The notes under the pieces: generated by a model
The model's database searches: none
Told to the model about the DNA's origin: nothing
Seen by the model: only the letters and a program-made list of their open reading frames with translations
Assembly (NCBI GenBank): GCA_964612185.1
Contig: CAZTCR010000003.1
Coordinates: 58,248 to 122,247 of the forward strand
DNA: 64,000 bases
Direction: 5' to 3'
DNA from: UBA1447 sp964612185
GTDB taxonomy: Bacteria > Bacillota > Clostridia > Oscillospirales > Acutalibacteraceae
Made by a program: the position numbers and the translations under genes
Shown here: positions 50,527 to 59,169 of the stretch, in pieces
Position numbering within the stretch: position 1 is the first letter of the stretch
Layout: every line of letters begins with the position of its first letter

Positions 50527-50727
50527 TTACTTTGGCCTGTTGGTGTGATTTTTCAGCCATTCCAACAGGTCATTTTTTATTACCAGCTTGCGCCCGCCAA
50601 TCTTTAATGTGGGAAAATCCGGGCTGTTCAAAAGGTTATACGCTCCCGCCCTTGAAAGGTGGAGCGACGCTGCAAGCTGCATCACATTCATTACATCGGG
50701 TAGTTCTTCAAACGGCTCTTTGCTCAT
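50527..50727 (-). CDS. Excisionase-like helix-turn-helix protein
   Basis: Encodes 66 residues: VMNVMQLAASLHLSRAGAYNLLNS is an HTH_17-type motif, followed by the wing FPTLKIGGRKLVIKNDLLEWL. This is the excisionase/MerR-like fold used as a recombination directionality factor in mobile elements. The start is ATG 50727, with AGGAG upstream; a longer open frame overlapping the next gene is rejected. It may steer the serine recombinase toward excision. Confidence 0.85.
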   Translation of the reverse strand: MSKEPFEELPDVMNVMQLAASLHLSRAGAYNLLNSPDFPTLKIGGRKLVIKNDLLEWLKNHTNRPK

Positions 50728-50800
50728 GTCCTGCCTGCTCCTTTCCGCACAAAAAAGCAGCCACGATTTTTTTCGTGACTGCTCCTGCTGCGCTATTCCA

Positions 50801-51766
50801 TTATTTGTTGTCAGGTTTCTTTTCGGATAAGCTGTCAATATACTTTGTATACTCTGCACCGACAAAATCCTTGTACTTGTCAGATAGTTTGTTGATGTGC
50901 TTGGATACTGCGCTGGCAGTTTTGAAGCCAACCTTGTCAGCAATCTCCTGTTGCGTGCAGCCCGCCATCCGCATCCGTAAAATCTCTTTGTCCTGCTCGG
51001 TCAGCTTCGCCCGAAACTGTTCAAGCTGCACTTCGGACAGTATCTTGCTCTCAAACTCTGCGCTTGGATCGGGTATCTCCGTCAGCAATTCATTATCCAG
51101 CACACTGCCGTTTTCTTGTATCTGTTCGAGGGATAGGGGCTTGCTTTTTCTGTCGTGATGCCATTTCCTCAGGAAGTCGGTCTTAACAACGCTGTTGCGA
51201 TTATCGTAGTCGGCAACCTGTCTGTTCTCCCATATCTCATCAATGAGTGGCTGCCAATTTTCCTCCGCAATAATCATATCTGTAAGATTGCCGACAAGGT
51301 TTCCGAACTGCTGATAGGTGAGCCACGGCACTTCCATGCCCAGCGGAATGTTGTAAAGACTTTGGAAAGACAATCCGTTGGTTTCAAACTTCATCCTCAT
51401 ATAGGGGATGAGGTTGTACGACATTCGCCACAAAGGGAAATCACCTGAATACTGCGCCCTGCTGCCGGGTATCTCCCGATAATTGCCGTCCTTGTCCGGC
51501 ACATTGAAAAACTGCCACGCTACCCATGAATAGCTGTCCCACACCATTTCAAGAAAGGTGTCGGAATTGATAAGCTCGTCGTATTTATCCGTCCGCAGCA
51601 CTTCATAGGGGCGGCGGGGTATGTTCATATAAGCAGGGCGCTTACTAACGAACTCCTGCGGCAAGCTGTAAAAGAGCGTCAGCCACGACTTATAGCTGTC
51701 CTGCGGTATCTCAATGATTTCACCGGGCAGAACCACGATAAAACCTTTTGGGTCTTGCTTCGCCAT
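50801..51766 (-). CDS. Sigma-70 region-4-like regulator of the mobilizable element
   Basis: Encodes 321 residues. The N-terminal 230 residues are unrecognised, with many Tyr/Trp (SYSWVAWQFFNVPDKDGNYR). The C-terminus has a region-4-type HTH: LTEQDKEILRMRMAGCTQQEIADKVGFKTASAVSKHI, with a recognition helix like sigma or LuxR types. Similar proteins are annotated as sigma-70-like in Firmicutes elements. GGAGG precedes the ATG, and the promoter at 51907-51935 drives it. It is probably the element's regulatory gene. Confidence 0.7.
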   Translation of the reverse strand: MAKQDPKGFIVVLPGEIIEIPQDSYKSWLTLFYSLPQEFVSKRPAYMNIPRRPYEVLRTDKYDELINSDTFLEMVWDSYSWVAWQFFNVPDKDGNYREIPGSRAQYSGDFPLWRMSYNLIPYMRMKFETNGLSFQSLYNIPLGMEVPWLTYQQFGNLVGNLTDMIIAEENWQPLIDEIWENRQVADYDNRNSVVKTDFLRKWHHDRKSKPLSLEQIQENGSVLDNELLTEIPDPSAEFESKILSEVQLEQFRAKLTEQDKEILRMRMAGCTQQEIADKVGFKTASAVSKHINKLSDKYKDFVGAEYTKYIDSLSEKKPDNK

Positions 51767-51906
51767 TGCGTCACCTCCAATCGTTCCAATTAACCCCTCT
51801 ACTATACATGGCGCGAGAAAGGCTGCTTTGTTCCAATCTTTCCAAACTTTTTGGAGATTTTTTGAAAAAATCTCGGATAGGAAAGGAATGGATAGATTTT
51901 GAGATA

Positions 51907-51935
51907 ATTATAGCTGAAAGACGCTGTTTTGTCTA
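51907..51935 (-). promoter_or_regulatory. Promoter at the right end of the mobilizable element
   Basis: On the minus strand TAGACA (51930-51935), 17 bases, TATAAT (51907-51912), about 140 bases upstream of the sigma-like gene. The leader between holds a small AT-rich hairpin GATTTTTTGAAAAAATC. Confidence 0.65.
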
Positions 51936-51955
51936 ATGAGTTTATAATGGGCAAA

Positions 51956-51996
51956 AGAATAGGCGGTACTCGGTTATCCCGAATACCGCCTATTCT
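51956..51996 (-). terminator. Long hairpin near the right end of the element
   Basis: AGAATAGGCGGTA (51956-51968) pairs perfectly with TACCGCCTATTCT (51984-51996), and an inner TCGG/CCGA extends the stem. On the minus strand TTTTG follows, so it may insulate the element from host read-through. The rest of 51767-52107 holds no gene. Confidence 0.6.
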
Positions 51997-52070
51997 CGAC
52001 CAATCCCGCCTGACAGATGCCCATAATTGTAATTTTTGTTGGATTACTGTTTTACGGACACCTATCTAAC

Positions 52071-52089
52071 CGGGCAGCCTCCTTTTTTT
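52071..52089. other. Right half of the split terminator, with the right junction repeat
   Basis: CGGGCAGCCTC (52071-52081), C, then seven T. It pairs with GAGGCTGTCCG at 43775-43785 (11 pairs, one wobble) once the element is removed; CGGGC is the junction repeat. Confidence 0.8.
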
Positions 52090-52107
52090 CTTAAAGATTT
52101 TAATTTG

Positions 52108-55100
52108 TTATGCCAGACCCGTTACCTGATCGACTGTAATAATATAGTTTTCGGCATCAACGATTTTGCCGGCATCCAGGCTGTCCACACTGCCGTCACC
52201 GTTCAAATCCCCTGCTTTGATATATAGGGCATCGTCCGCCGGGACCCACGGTTCCAAATAGTTTTCAAAATCAACGGCTTTTCCCGCGTCCATGCTGTCA
52301 ATACTGCCGTCGCCGTTCAAATCGCCGAAGATGATGATGGTGAATATCTGCACCGCCAGCCCTGTTATATTATCAATTACTTTCACCTGTGTCCCGGTGC
52401 CGAAGCCGCCGGACGGCAAGGTATATTCCAGCCGGCCGTTGCCGGTTATGGCAATATAACCGCTTTCAAACTCAGCCTGCGTGATTCCGGATGCGAGACC
52501 GTAAATATAATTGCTCTGTGTGTTGATGATTGTTGCTGCGCCGCTGAACGGGGATATAGCCGGTATCCTGCTCCAAACCGCATAGAGTGTTATATTATCC
52601 GGCGGCATCGTGAAGTTTGCAAAAGCCTCCGTCGCCGTAGGAGACGGTGCCCAGCCTAAATAGTGATAACCTGTCCGGGTGATATCGCCCTGCGGAGGTA
52701 TTATCACTTCATCACCGTCTAAACCGCTTTGCGGTGCCGGCACGGTACCTGTCCCGCCGTTGAGGCTGAAGGTTACGGTTACGAAAACTCTATAGTTGAG
52801 ATGGTTGTTTTCGGCATACAGCATTGCGCGCGATCTTGGGTAGACATACAGCGTCAAACCGGGGCAGCCCCGGAATGCGTTGGTTCCGATATCCCGCACG
52901 CTTGCCGGGATAATTACGGTTGTCAGCCCTGAGCAGCCGTCAAACGCTCCGCCGCCGATGGTCAGCATCCCGTCCGGAATGGTCATGGAGGTGATTCCAG
53001 TCATATTCCGGAAAGCCGCTTCACCGATATTTTTTACCGGATAACCGCCAAGCGCCGCCGGTATTTCCTGTTCGCCGCTAATCGCTGTATTCGTGCCGGT
53101 TACTGTCGCAATGGATTCTTTAACCGTATAACTGAACACAGTTGTCCATTGTGCCACATAGGTGACAGGTTCTTCCGGCACGGTTGCCGGCAACGCCGGC
53201 GACCAGCCGTTGAAAACAAAACTGGACCGGGTAACTGTCGGCGCTGAAAGTGCCGAGCCGATAGCCATCGCCGTGCTTGTGCCCCCGCTGCCGCCGTTGG
53301 CGTCAAAGGTAATCTTAACCACCAGGGTGTGCGGAATATCGTTTGCGGCGGCATATACATGCCCGTAGGAATCCGGATAGCAGCAGTAGGTCATTGCCGT
53401 GCAGTTGTTGAACGCCTGTGCGCCGATAGCGGTGACGCTTTGGGGGATAACGGTACGGCCAAGCCCCGTGCAGCCGGAAAAGGCGTTAGCACCGATGGTT
53501 GTCAGGGTTTCCGGCAGGTCAACGGCGGTAAGCCCTGTACAGCCGGAAAAAGCGCCTCCCGCGATACCCAGCGTCCCTGTGCTAACCGTTACGGTTGTGC
53601 CGGCAGGCATGGTGCCTTTATACCGGTAAAACACACTGCCGATCGTAACCGGGCCGTCCGGCTTGGCGTTCATCCAGGCGGTGTTGGCAAAAGCAGCGCC
53701 GCCTATACCCGCAAGCGATGTGGGAACGGTGATGGAAGCGAGCGCCGTACAGTCCTGAAACGCCTGGTTGCCGATGCTGGTGACACCTGCCGGAATTGTC
53801 ACGGCGGTCAAACCCGTGCAGCCCATAAAAGCGCGGGCGTCAATAAAGGTAACACTTGCCGGGATTGTGATGCCTGTTATGCCGGTACAGTTTTGGAATG
53901 CCTGATAACCAATACCCGTCACCGGGCACCCTTCGAATTCGTCCGGAATAATTACTGCCCCGGTTACTCCCGTATTACAGCCGGTAATCGTCACTTCCCC
54001 GCCCGATATGGTGTAGGAATAAATTGGCACCCATTGGGCGATGTAGGTTGCATCCCCCAACGGGACATTCATAGGAACCGATGGCACCCACCCGTTAAAA
54101 AGATACAGCTCCCGCGTGACGACAGGCGGCACAAGCGCGGCACCCCAGCTCATCAGGGTTGATTTCCCCCCGATGCCTCCGTTCGCGTCAAAGGTGATGG
54201 TGTATTTGTTGACGGTCCACTGCGCGTAATATGTTATATTCTCCGCAGGTGTGGCGGGAGGGACGGCAGGTGCCCAACCCGTTAAGGTATAGCCGATTTT
54301 TGTAACCGCCGGTGCAGTTAAGGCTGTGCCGCAATTTTGGGTGACAATGGTGCCGCCCATGCCGCCGTTGGCATCAAATTCGATGGTAAAAGGCGCGATA
54401 TAGAGGTAGGGTATGCTGTTGTTATAGGCATAATACTCGGCTTCGGAATCGATATTGCAGTATACCGTAACATTCAAGCTGTTGTTGAATATATTCGTGC
54501 CGAATGTCACAACAGAGTCGGGAATGGTTACGGCAATTAAGTTTTGGCAAGTGCTGAATGCCTGCCTGCCCAAAGTGTGAACTGTGTTCGGAATCTCGAC
54601 AACGGTTAAACCATGACAGAATAAAAATGCGCTTTCTCCGATTGTTTGCAAGCCGTTGGGTAATGTCAAATTCGATAATCTTGTGCAGTCCTGGAAAGCG
54701 CCGATACCGATTGCCCCAACACCCGACGGGATGGTTACGCTTGTCAGATAAGGGCAGTTGCAAAAGGCCTGCTCCGATATCTCGGTGAGGCTGTCGGAGA
54801 GGGTCAAACTGTTTAAGAGCGTGCAGCTATAAAAAGCGCCTTTCCCGATGCTCGTCACGCTGTTTGGTATAACGAGGCTTCGAATCCAGTAACAGCCCAT
54901 AAACGCGTATTCGCCGATTGTTTCTACTGTAGCGGGAAAGGTGACCGCCTGCAGCCAGTCGCAGCCATTGAACGCATGGTCACCGATGCTTTTTAAGCCG
55001 CTTGGCAGGGTAACATTCCTTAAGGAAGTGCAGGCATAGAATGCTCTGGTTCCAATGCTTTGGATGCCGTTGCCGAGGACGGCATCAGTTAAAAGCGTAC

Positions 55101-55587
55101 AGTTTTCAAAAACGCTGTCTCCAAACTCGGTCACACTATCGGGGATAACAATGCTCGCAAGCTTCGAACAATCTTTAAAGGCCGAATTGCCAATGCTTAG
55201 CAAACCCGTCGGCAGCGAAACGGCAGTAATATAAATACAGCCGGAAAACGCACTCTGGCCGATATGCGTATAACCAACCGGTATTGTCACGCTTGTGATC
55301 GAGTAGCGAACATTGTAAAAGACATTGTATCCGATACCGGTTACAGGATAGCCATCCAGGGTAGCCGGGAGAACGATGTTGCCGCTGATGTTTTGCTTGA
55401 GACTTATGATAGTAGCATTGCCGTTCAAGAGGGTATAGTTGTAAATATCTTCATCAACTGCCGCCGCGCGGACAGTAAAAATCCCCTTCGCACCTTCGCC
55501 GGCCTCCGGTAAAAGTTTGTAGGGGATATTTCCCGATATAATAATAACCGCCAATAGAAAAGCCAGACAATTCCTAAAGGTTTTCAC
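52108..55587 (-). CDS. Secreted BspA-type leucine-rich repeat protein with InlB-type repeats and a dockerin
   Basis: Encodes 1159 residues. A signal peptide (1-30) is followed by about fifteen LRR_5 repeats of about 23 residues (IPSGVGAIGIGAFQDC type), interrupted by four InlB/Listeria-Bacteroides repeats of about 65 residues (ITFDANGGxGG...GW.P...YxAQW). The C-terminal 130 residues contain two calcium-binding dockerin repeats, GDLNGDGSIDSMDAGKAVDF and GDLNGDGSVDSLDAGKIVDA. LRR_5/BspA proteins bind host or plant surfaces; a dockerin implies docking to a cohesin scaffold. The start is GTG 55587, with GAGGG 7 bases before it. It converges on the gdpD operon, with the element between them. Confidence 0.93.
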   Translation of the reverse strand: MKTFRNCLAFLLAVIIISGNIPYKLLPEAGEGAKGIFTVRAAAVDEDIYNYTLLNGNATIISLKQNISGNIVLPATLDGYPVTGIGYNVFYNVRYSITSVTIPVGYTHIGQSAFSGCIYITAVSLPTGLLSIGNSAFKDCSKLASIVIPDSVTEFGDSVFENCTLLTDAVLGNGIQSIGTRAFYACTSLRNVTLPSGLKSIGDHAFNGCDWLQAVTFPATVETIGEYAFMGCYWIRSLVIPNSVTSIGKGAFYSCTLLNSLTLSDSLTEISEQAFCNCPYLTSVTIPSGVGAIGIGAFQDCTRLSNLTLPNGLQTIGESAFLFCHGLTVVEIPNTVHTLGRQAFSTCQNLIAVTIPDSVVTFGTNIFNNSLNVTVYCNIDSEAEYYAYNNSIPYLYIAPFTIEFDANGGMGGTIVTQNCGTALTAPAVTKIGYTLTGWAPAVPPATPAENITYYAQWTVNKYTITFDANGGIGGKSTLMSWGAALVPPVVTRELYLFNGWVPSVPMNVPLGDATYIAQWVPIYSYTISGGEVTITGCNTGVTGAVIIPDEFEGCPVTGIGYQAFQNCTGITGITIPASVTFIDARAFMGCTGLTAVTIPAGVTSIGNQAFQDCTALASITVPTSLAGIGGAAFANTAWMNAKPDGPVTIGSVFYRYKGTMPAGTTVTVSTGTLGIAGGAFSGCTGLTAVDLPETLTTIGANAFSGCTGLGRTVIPQSVTAIGAQAFNNCTAMTYCCYPDSYGHVYAAANDIPHTLVVKITFDANGGSGGTSTAMAIGSALSAPTVTRSSFVFNGWSPALPATVPEEPVTYVAQWTTVFSYTVKESIATVTGTNTAISGEQEIPAALGGYPVKNIGEAAFRNMTGITSMTIPDGMLTIGGGAFDGCSGLTTVIIPASVRDIGTNAFRGCPGLTLYVYPRSRAMLYAENNHLNYRVFVTVTFSLNGGTGTVPAPQSGLDGDEVIIPPQGDITRTGYHYLGWAPSPTATEAFANFTMPPDNITLYAVWSRIPAISPFSGAATIINTQSNYIYGLASGITQAEFESGYIAITGNGRLEYTLPSGGFGTGTQVKVIDNITGLAVQIFTIIIFGDLNGDGSIDSMDAGKAVDFENYLEPWVPADDALYIKAGDLNGDGSVDSLDAGKIVDAENYIITVDQVTGLA

Positions 55588-55625
55588 AATAAAACCCTCT
55601 TTCGTCCAGATTTAACCACACAACT

Positions 55626-55634
55626 ATTATATCA
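55626..55634 (-). promoter_or_regulatory. Extended -10 promoter of the LRR gene
   Basis: On the minus strand TGATATAAT is an extended -10 element; no strong -35 box is seen. The leader is about 35 bases. Confidence 0.5.
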
Positions 55635-55664
55635 CTTTCATTATTGAATTGTTATATTTATTTA

Positions 55665-55934
55665 TTAGCCGAACTTGTAGGCTTTTCTAATGGTTTTCTT
55701 CACATTCCAGACACAGTTCATCCCCTTCGGGAATACGACCAGCATATTCGGTGCGATGTGGTAATCCTCACCGTCCGCGGTTACAATCACATCGCCCTCA
55801 AACACAAAGCAGGTCTCTTTGGCGGAATAGGACCAGTCGAACACACTCGGTTCACATTCCCATATGCCCCAGGAATCGATGCCCAGTTTTTTGACTTCAT
55901 CCAAGGTCATCGGGGTGATTCCAACTTTATTCAT
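55665..55934 (-). CDS. Cupin-domain protein
   Basis: Encodes 89 residues, a single small beta-barrel: WECEPSVFDWSYSAKETCFVFEGDVIV is cupin motif 1 (DUF861-like), and YHIAPNMLVVFPKGMNCVW is motif 2. Motif 2 lacks the usual His, so a sugar-derivative-binding rather than metal-catalytic role is possible. The start at 55934 overlaps the ribokinase stop (ATGA), with AAAGG upstream, so it is coupled to rbsK. Confidence 0.85.
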   Translation of the reverse strand: MNKVGITPMTLDEVKKLGIDSWGIWECEPSVFDWSYSAKETCFVFEGDVIVTADGEDYHIAPNMLVVFPKGMNCVWNVKKTIRKAYKFG

Positions 55935-56887
55935 GTTGAACATCCTTTCGAATTTTTCCATTTCACCATGAAATCGTCAACATCTTTTCCGGCCGGCAGG
56001 GATTGCTGCGCCCCGCTCTTGGTAACCGTCAGCGCGCCGGCGGCATTGGCAAACTCTACTGCGCTGTGAATATCCTCGCCCGCGGCAAGTGCGGCCGCCA
56101 GCGCGCCTGTGAAGGCGTCCCCGGCGGCGGTGGAGTCCACCACTTCTACACACCGGGCAGGCTTGTGTACAACCTCATCGCCGCAGTTGTAAACGACTCC
56201 GCCGGCACCCAGGGTAATCAGAACCTGCGGGATTCCTTTGTCTTTCAGAAGACGCAAAGCCGCTTTCGCGTCCTCAACGCTGTTTACTGCCAACCCCGTT
56301 AGAAACTCGCATTCTTTTTCATTCGGCGTGATGATGTCAACTTTTTGCAGCAGTTCATCCGGCAAATCGACTGCCGGCGCGGGATTCAGCAGTACTTTCA
56401 CACCGTGCTTTTTCGCCAGGTTAATCGTTTTTTCGACCGTTTCCAAAGGTATTTCAAGTTGTATTACAACAATAAAACACTCTTTTATCAGCTCTTCAAC
56501 GCCGTCAATCATAACCGGTGTCAGCCCGGCATTCGCTCCGGGGTCAACTATGATGAAATTATCGCCATCTTTTACGGTAATCATCGCGGTGCCGGTGGGG
56601 GTGCCGTTTAATTGGCGGATATGTTCAATGTTCACGCCGTTACCGGCCAGGTTCTGCAGCAGTTCCCGCCCGAACAAATCGTTCCCGACACAGCCGGCCA
56701 TCGCAACACTGCCGCCCAGCCTGGCAGCCGCAACTGCCTGGTTGGCGCCTTTGCCGCCGGGGGCTGTAAAAAAGCCGCTGCCAAGGATCGTCTCGCCCAA
56801 AGCGGGTATCCTCGGTGTGTTCACTACCAGGTCCATATTTAAGCTGCCGACAACGGTAATCTTGTGCAAAATACAGTCTTCTTTCAT
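55931..56887 (-). CDS. rbsK: Ribokinase
   Basis: Encodes about 318 residues of the PfkB family. VVGSLNMDLVV and PGGKGANQAVAAARLGG form the ribose-binding first motif, and DSTAAGDAFTGAL is the second motif, with the catalytic Asp and anion hole (GAGD-like AAGD). NPAPA is characteristic of ribokinase. It phosphorylates ribose at O5. GAAGGA abuts the ATG at 56887; an in-frame TTG 18 bases downstream is a possible start. It is coupled to a cupin; no ribose transporter is in the window. Confidence 0.88.
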   Translation of the reverse strand: MKEDCILHKITVVGSLNMDLVVNTPRIPALGETILGSGFFTAPGGKGANQAVAAARLGGSVAMAGCVGNDLFGRELLQNLAGNGVNIEHIRQLNGTPTGTAMITVKDGDNFIIVDPGANAGLTPVMIDGVEELIKECFIVVIQLEIPLETVEKTINLAKKHGVKVLLNPAPAVDLPDELLQKVDIITPNEKECEFLTGLAVNSVEDAKAALRLLKDKGIPQVLITLGAGGVVYNCGDEVVHKPARCVEVVDSTAAGDAFTGALAAALAAGEDIHSAVEFANAAGALTVTKSGAQQSLPAGKDVDDFMVKWKNSKGCST

Positions 56888-56934
56888 TCCTTCATTAATA
56901 AATCAGGAATCACTTGTAGTCTTCGGGTTTGCTT

Positions 56935-57543
56935 TTAATCGATAACTTTAACGGATGTAATCACCGGCTGATTTTCTTTCTTCACAGTACCGTTTTGGTC
57001 AACCACCGGCGTATCTTCACAGATCTTGTCCACGATGTCCATACCGCTTGTGACATAGCCGAACACGGCGTAATCGCCGTCTAAATGCGGGCTGTCCTGA
57101 TGAACGATAAAGAACTGCGAGGTAGCGCTGTCGTTCTTGCCGGGCTGGCGCGCCATGGCAATCGCGCCGCGGGTGTTTTTAAGCGGGTTGTCCACACCGT
57201 TGTTTTTAAACTCGCCTTTAATGCTTTTACCCGAACCTCCGCCGCCGGTGCCTGTCGGGTCCCCGCCCTGAATCATAAAGTCTTTGATGATCCGGTGGAA
57301 AGTCAAACTGTCGTAATAGCCGCTCCCGGCTAAATCCAAAAAGTTGGCAACGGTAATCGGCGCGTTATCTCCGTCCAACTCAACAGCAATCGTGCCGTAG
57401 TCTTTGATGTTGATTTCAACATGGTGTTTGCCGGCGGAACCGGCTTTGGTCGTGGTGGCCTCTTCGGCGGGTTCCTTGCCGCAGGCGGACAGAGTTGCGA
57501 GCGCGAACAATGTGACGAACAGGATGCAGATGATTTTTTTCAT
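56935..57543 (-). CDS. Cyclophilin-type peptidyl-prolyl isomerase lipoprotein
   Basis: Encodes 202 residues. A lipoprotein signal (TLSAC) and a short Thr/Ala/Gly linker precede a bacterial cyclophilin: LTFHRIIKDFMIQGGDPTGTG contains the catalytic Arg (FHR), and QFFIVHQDSPHLDGDYAVFG the rest of the pocket. It catalyses proline isomerisation of exported proteins outside the membrane. ATG 57543 has AAGGAG upstream; the in-frame TTG at 57558 overlaps it. The IS256 element lies about 90 bases upstream. Confidence 0.93.
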   Translation of the reverse strand: MKKIICILFVTLFALATLSACGKEPAEEATTTKAGSAGKHHVEINIKDYGTIAVELDGDNAPITVANFLDLAGSGYYDSLTFHRIIKDFMIQGGDPTGTGGGGSGKSIKGEFKNNGVDNPLKNTRGAIAMARQPGKNDSATSQFFIVHQDSPHLDGDYAVFGYVTSGMDIVDKICEDTPVVDQNGTVKKENQPVITSVKVID

Positions 57544-57632
57544 GACGGTCTCCTTCAATATGTTTTTTTATGTATCCTTGCACAAGATGCTAATACTAAA
57601 CACTCATAAAAATCTAACTAAAAAATGATAAT

Positions 57633-59001
57633 GTCCGTATAATTGGTGTAAATTCAAAATAAAATTGAGCCATGCGCTCGCTTTCGGTATAATGAGTTTG
57701 AGAAAAACAAAAAACTGAAAGGAAAGAACACATGACTCAAATTAATATTACACTGGAAGAGGAAATATTAAAAGACCTTTTTATGGGAAACCGCGAGAAA
57801 TCGATGACAATATTGCTGGAGCAAGTCATTAATGCGGTGTTAAGCAAGCAGGCATCTGAGCAACTAAACGCAGAGCCATACGAGAGAAGCGAAGACCGGT
57901 TGACATATCGAAATGGATACCGGGAACGAGAGATAACAACAAGGGTAGGAACGCTCACCTTGCGGGTACCTAAATTCAGGGATGGGACATTCTCCACGGA
58001 GTTATTCAACTCATACCAAAGAAGTGAAAAAGCGCTGATACTGAGCATGATGGAAATGGTTGTGCAGGGGGTATCAACGAGAAAAGTAGGAGAAATAACG
58101 GAAACACTTTGCGGGACAAACTTTTCAAAGTCAACGGTGTCGGCATTGTGTAAAGAACTTGATCCAATAGTCGGCAGTTTCAGAACCCGACCGTTAAACG
58201 GTCACTATCCGTTTCTCATCGTTGACGCGATATATATGCGTGCAAGAGAGAACCATGCCGTAAGAGCCAAGGGGTTGCTAATAGCAACCGGAGTGAACAG
58301 TGAAGGCAACCGAGAGGTATTAGGTTTTACGGTTGCCGATGGCGAGTCTGAGATATCATGGAGCGAGTTCTTTGAAGGCTTGAAAGCAAGGGGCTTGAAG
58401 AATGTTGACCATATAACCAGCGACAACCACGGTGGTTTGCGCAACGCCATAAAGAAGCATTTCTCAACGGCTGTCTGGCAGCGCTGCCAGACACATTTCT
58501 CGAAGAATATGCTCGATAAGACACCTAAGAAACTGCAACCTGAAATGAAACAGGCTCTTAACGATATGTATAACGCGCCTGATATTGAAGAGGCAAAACT
58601 GCGCAAGACACAAATTATGGAAAAATTCGAGAAGACCGCTCCAAAGGCTGTATGCCTGCTGGATGAAAGTTTTGAAGATGTTATGGCAGTTTTTAATCTT
58701 CCGGAAAAATACAGGAAACGCCTTAGAACCTCAAACAGTATTGAACGGTTAAACGAGGAACTCCGCCGTCGTGAACGCGTCATCAGAATTTTCCCCAATG
58801 AAGACAGTCTGGTTCGTCTGATGGGCGCTATCTTGATTGAACAACATGAAAAATGGTCGTCTGGTAAAAAGTATTTTGATATGACCGAATTCATCGAAAG
58901 CTCTTGCCGAAATAACAACGCCAGGACTTCTACAGACAACCCCAATCAGGCCGCTTGAACTACGCTGTTACCGAAAGCGAATTTACACCAACAATTTGGA
59001 C
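57633..59001 (+). mobile_element. IS256-family insertion sequence
   Basis: Terminal inverted repeats share GTCC..AT..TTGGTGTAAATTC: the left copy at about 57633-57655, the right copy at about 58979-59001 (inverted). A second block CGCTTTCGGTA also appears at both ends; on the right it touches the first block, on the left about 24 bases are inserted between them. One intact transposase fills the interior. The flanking bases (ATGATAAT left, TTGACTTA right) show no target duplication. Confidence 0.85.
57732..58958 (+). CDS. IS256-family (mutator-type) transposase
   Basis: Encodes 408 residues and appears complete. The DDE residues are recognisable: LIVDAIYMRARE (first Asp), VDHITSDNHGGL (second Asp) and SIERLNEELRRRERV (Glu). 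CQTHFSKNMLDK lies between them, as in the family. The N-terminus has ENITLEEEI-like sequence and a GTLTLRVPKFRDG patch. AAAGGAAAG precedes the ATG. It is likely active, as no frameshift is seen. Confidence 0.96.
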   Translation: MTQINITLEEEILKDLFMGNREKSMTILLEQVINAVLSKQASEQLNAEPYERSEDRLTYRNGYREREITTRVGTLTLRVPKFRDGTFSTELFNSYQRSEKALILSMMEMVVQGVSTRKVGEITETLCGTNFSKSTVSALCKELDPIVGSFRTRPLNGHYPFLIVDAIYMRARENHAVRAKGLLIATGVNSEGNREVLGFTVADGESEISWSEFFEGLKARGLKNVDHITSDNHGGLRNAIKKHFSTAVWQRCQTHFSKNMLDKTPKKLQPEMKQALNDMYNAPDIEEAKLRKTQIMEKFEKTAPKAVCLLDESFEDVMAVFNLPEKYRKRLRTSNSIERLNEELRRRERVIRIFPNEDSLVRLMGAILIEQHEKWSSGKKYFDMTEFIESSCRNNNARTSTDNPNQAA

Positions 59002-59066
59002 TTGACTTAAAAAATCTGCACGAAACCGCATATATCAAAACTTTTGCTTGATTTTTTAGAGGTTTT

Positions 59067-59168
59067 TTAGTCGCGAATCAGTATCAGATACTCCTCATAA
59101 GCAAAAGTGCGGCTTCTTTTCGCTGTGCCGACCTGCTTGATGATGCCTAATGATATTATTTTTATACA
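59067..59168 (-). pseudogene. Remnant of the C-terminus of a Fic-family protein
   Basis: Read on the minus strand, about 33 codons end at a TAA at 59067: ...SLGIIKQVGTAKRSRTFAY then EEYLILIRD. This resembles the winged-helix end of Fic/DOC proteins (KxRxRxYxYEEYLxIL). The frame is closed by a TGA just upstream, and the body is missing, so only the tail survives between IS256 and the palindrome cluster. The identification by eye is tentative. Confidence 0.35.
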
Positions 59169-59169
59169 G

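Larger units (their letters stand above)
43791..52075. mobile_element. Integrative mobilizable element, about 8.3 kb, TnpX/Tn4451-like layout
   Basis: The segment holds a large serine recombinase at one end, a TnpW-like gene, a MobA relaxase with oriT, a DUF3847 gene, a sigma/anti-sigma/lipoprotein cargo, an excisionase-like gene and a sigma-like regulator. All are on the minus strand. No type IV secretion genes are present, so transfer would depend on a helper. The ends are marked by CGGGC repeats at 43791-43795 and 52071-52075; removing the segment restores a terminator hairpin with 11 base pairs. ACAGTAAT lies inward at 43805-43812 and inverted at 52043-52050, a possible recombinase arm site. 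Confidence 0.85.

Noticed and set aside
50375..50560. Open frame of 61 codons between the excisionase-like gene and the 104-residue gene
   Set aside because: It overlaps the excisionase-like coding end, has no ribosome binding site and is made of Lys/Arg/Ser-rich low-complexity sequence.
43791..52075. Complete conjugative element (ICE)
   Set aside because: There is a relaxase and oriT but no VirB4, VirD4/TcpA or other transfer-channel gene within the junctions.
57625..59009. Target-site duplication of the IS256-type element
   Set aside because: The 8 bases left (ATGATAAT) and right (TTGACTTA) do not match.
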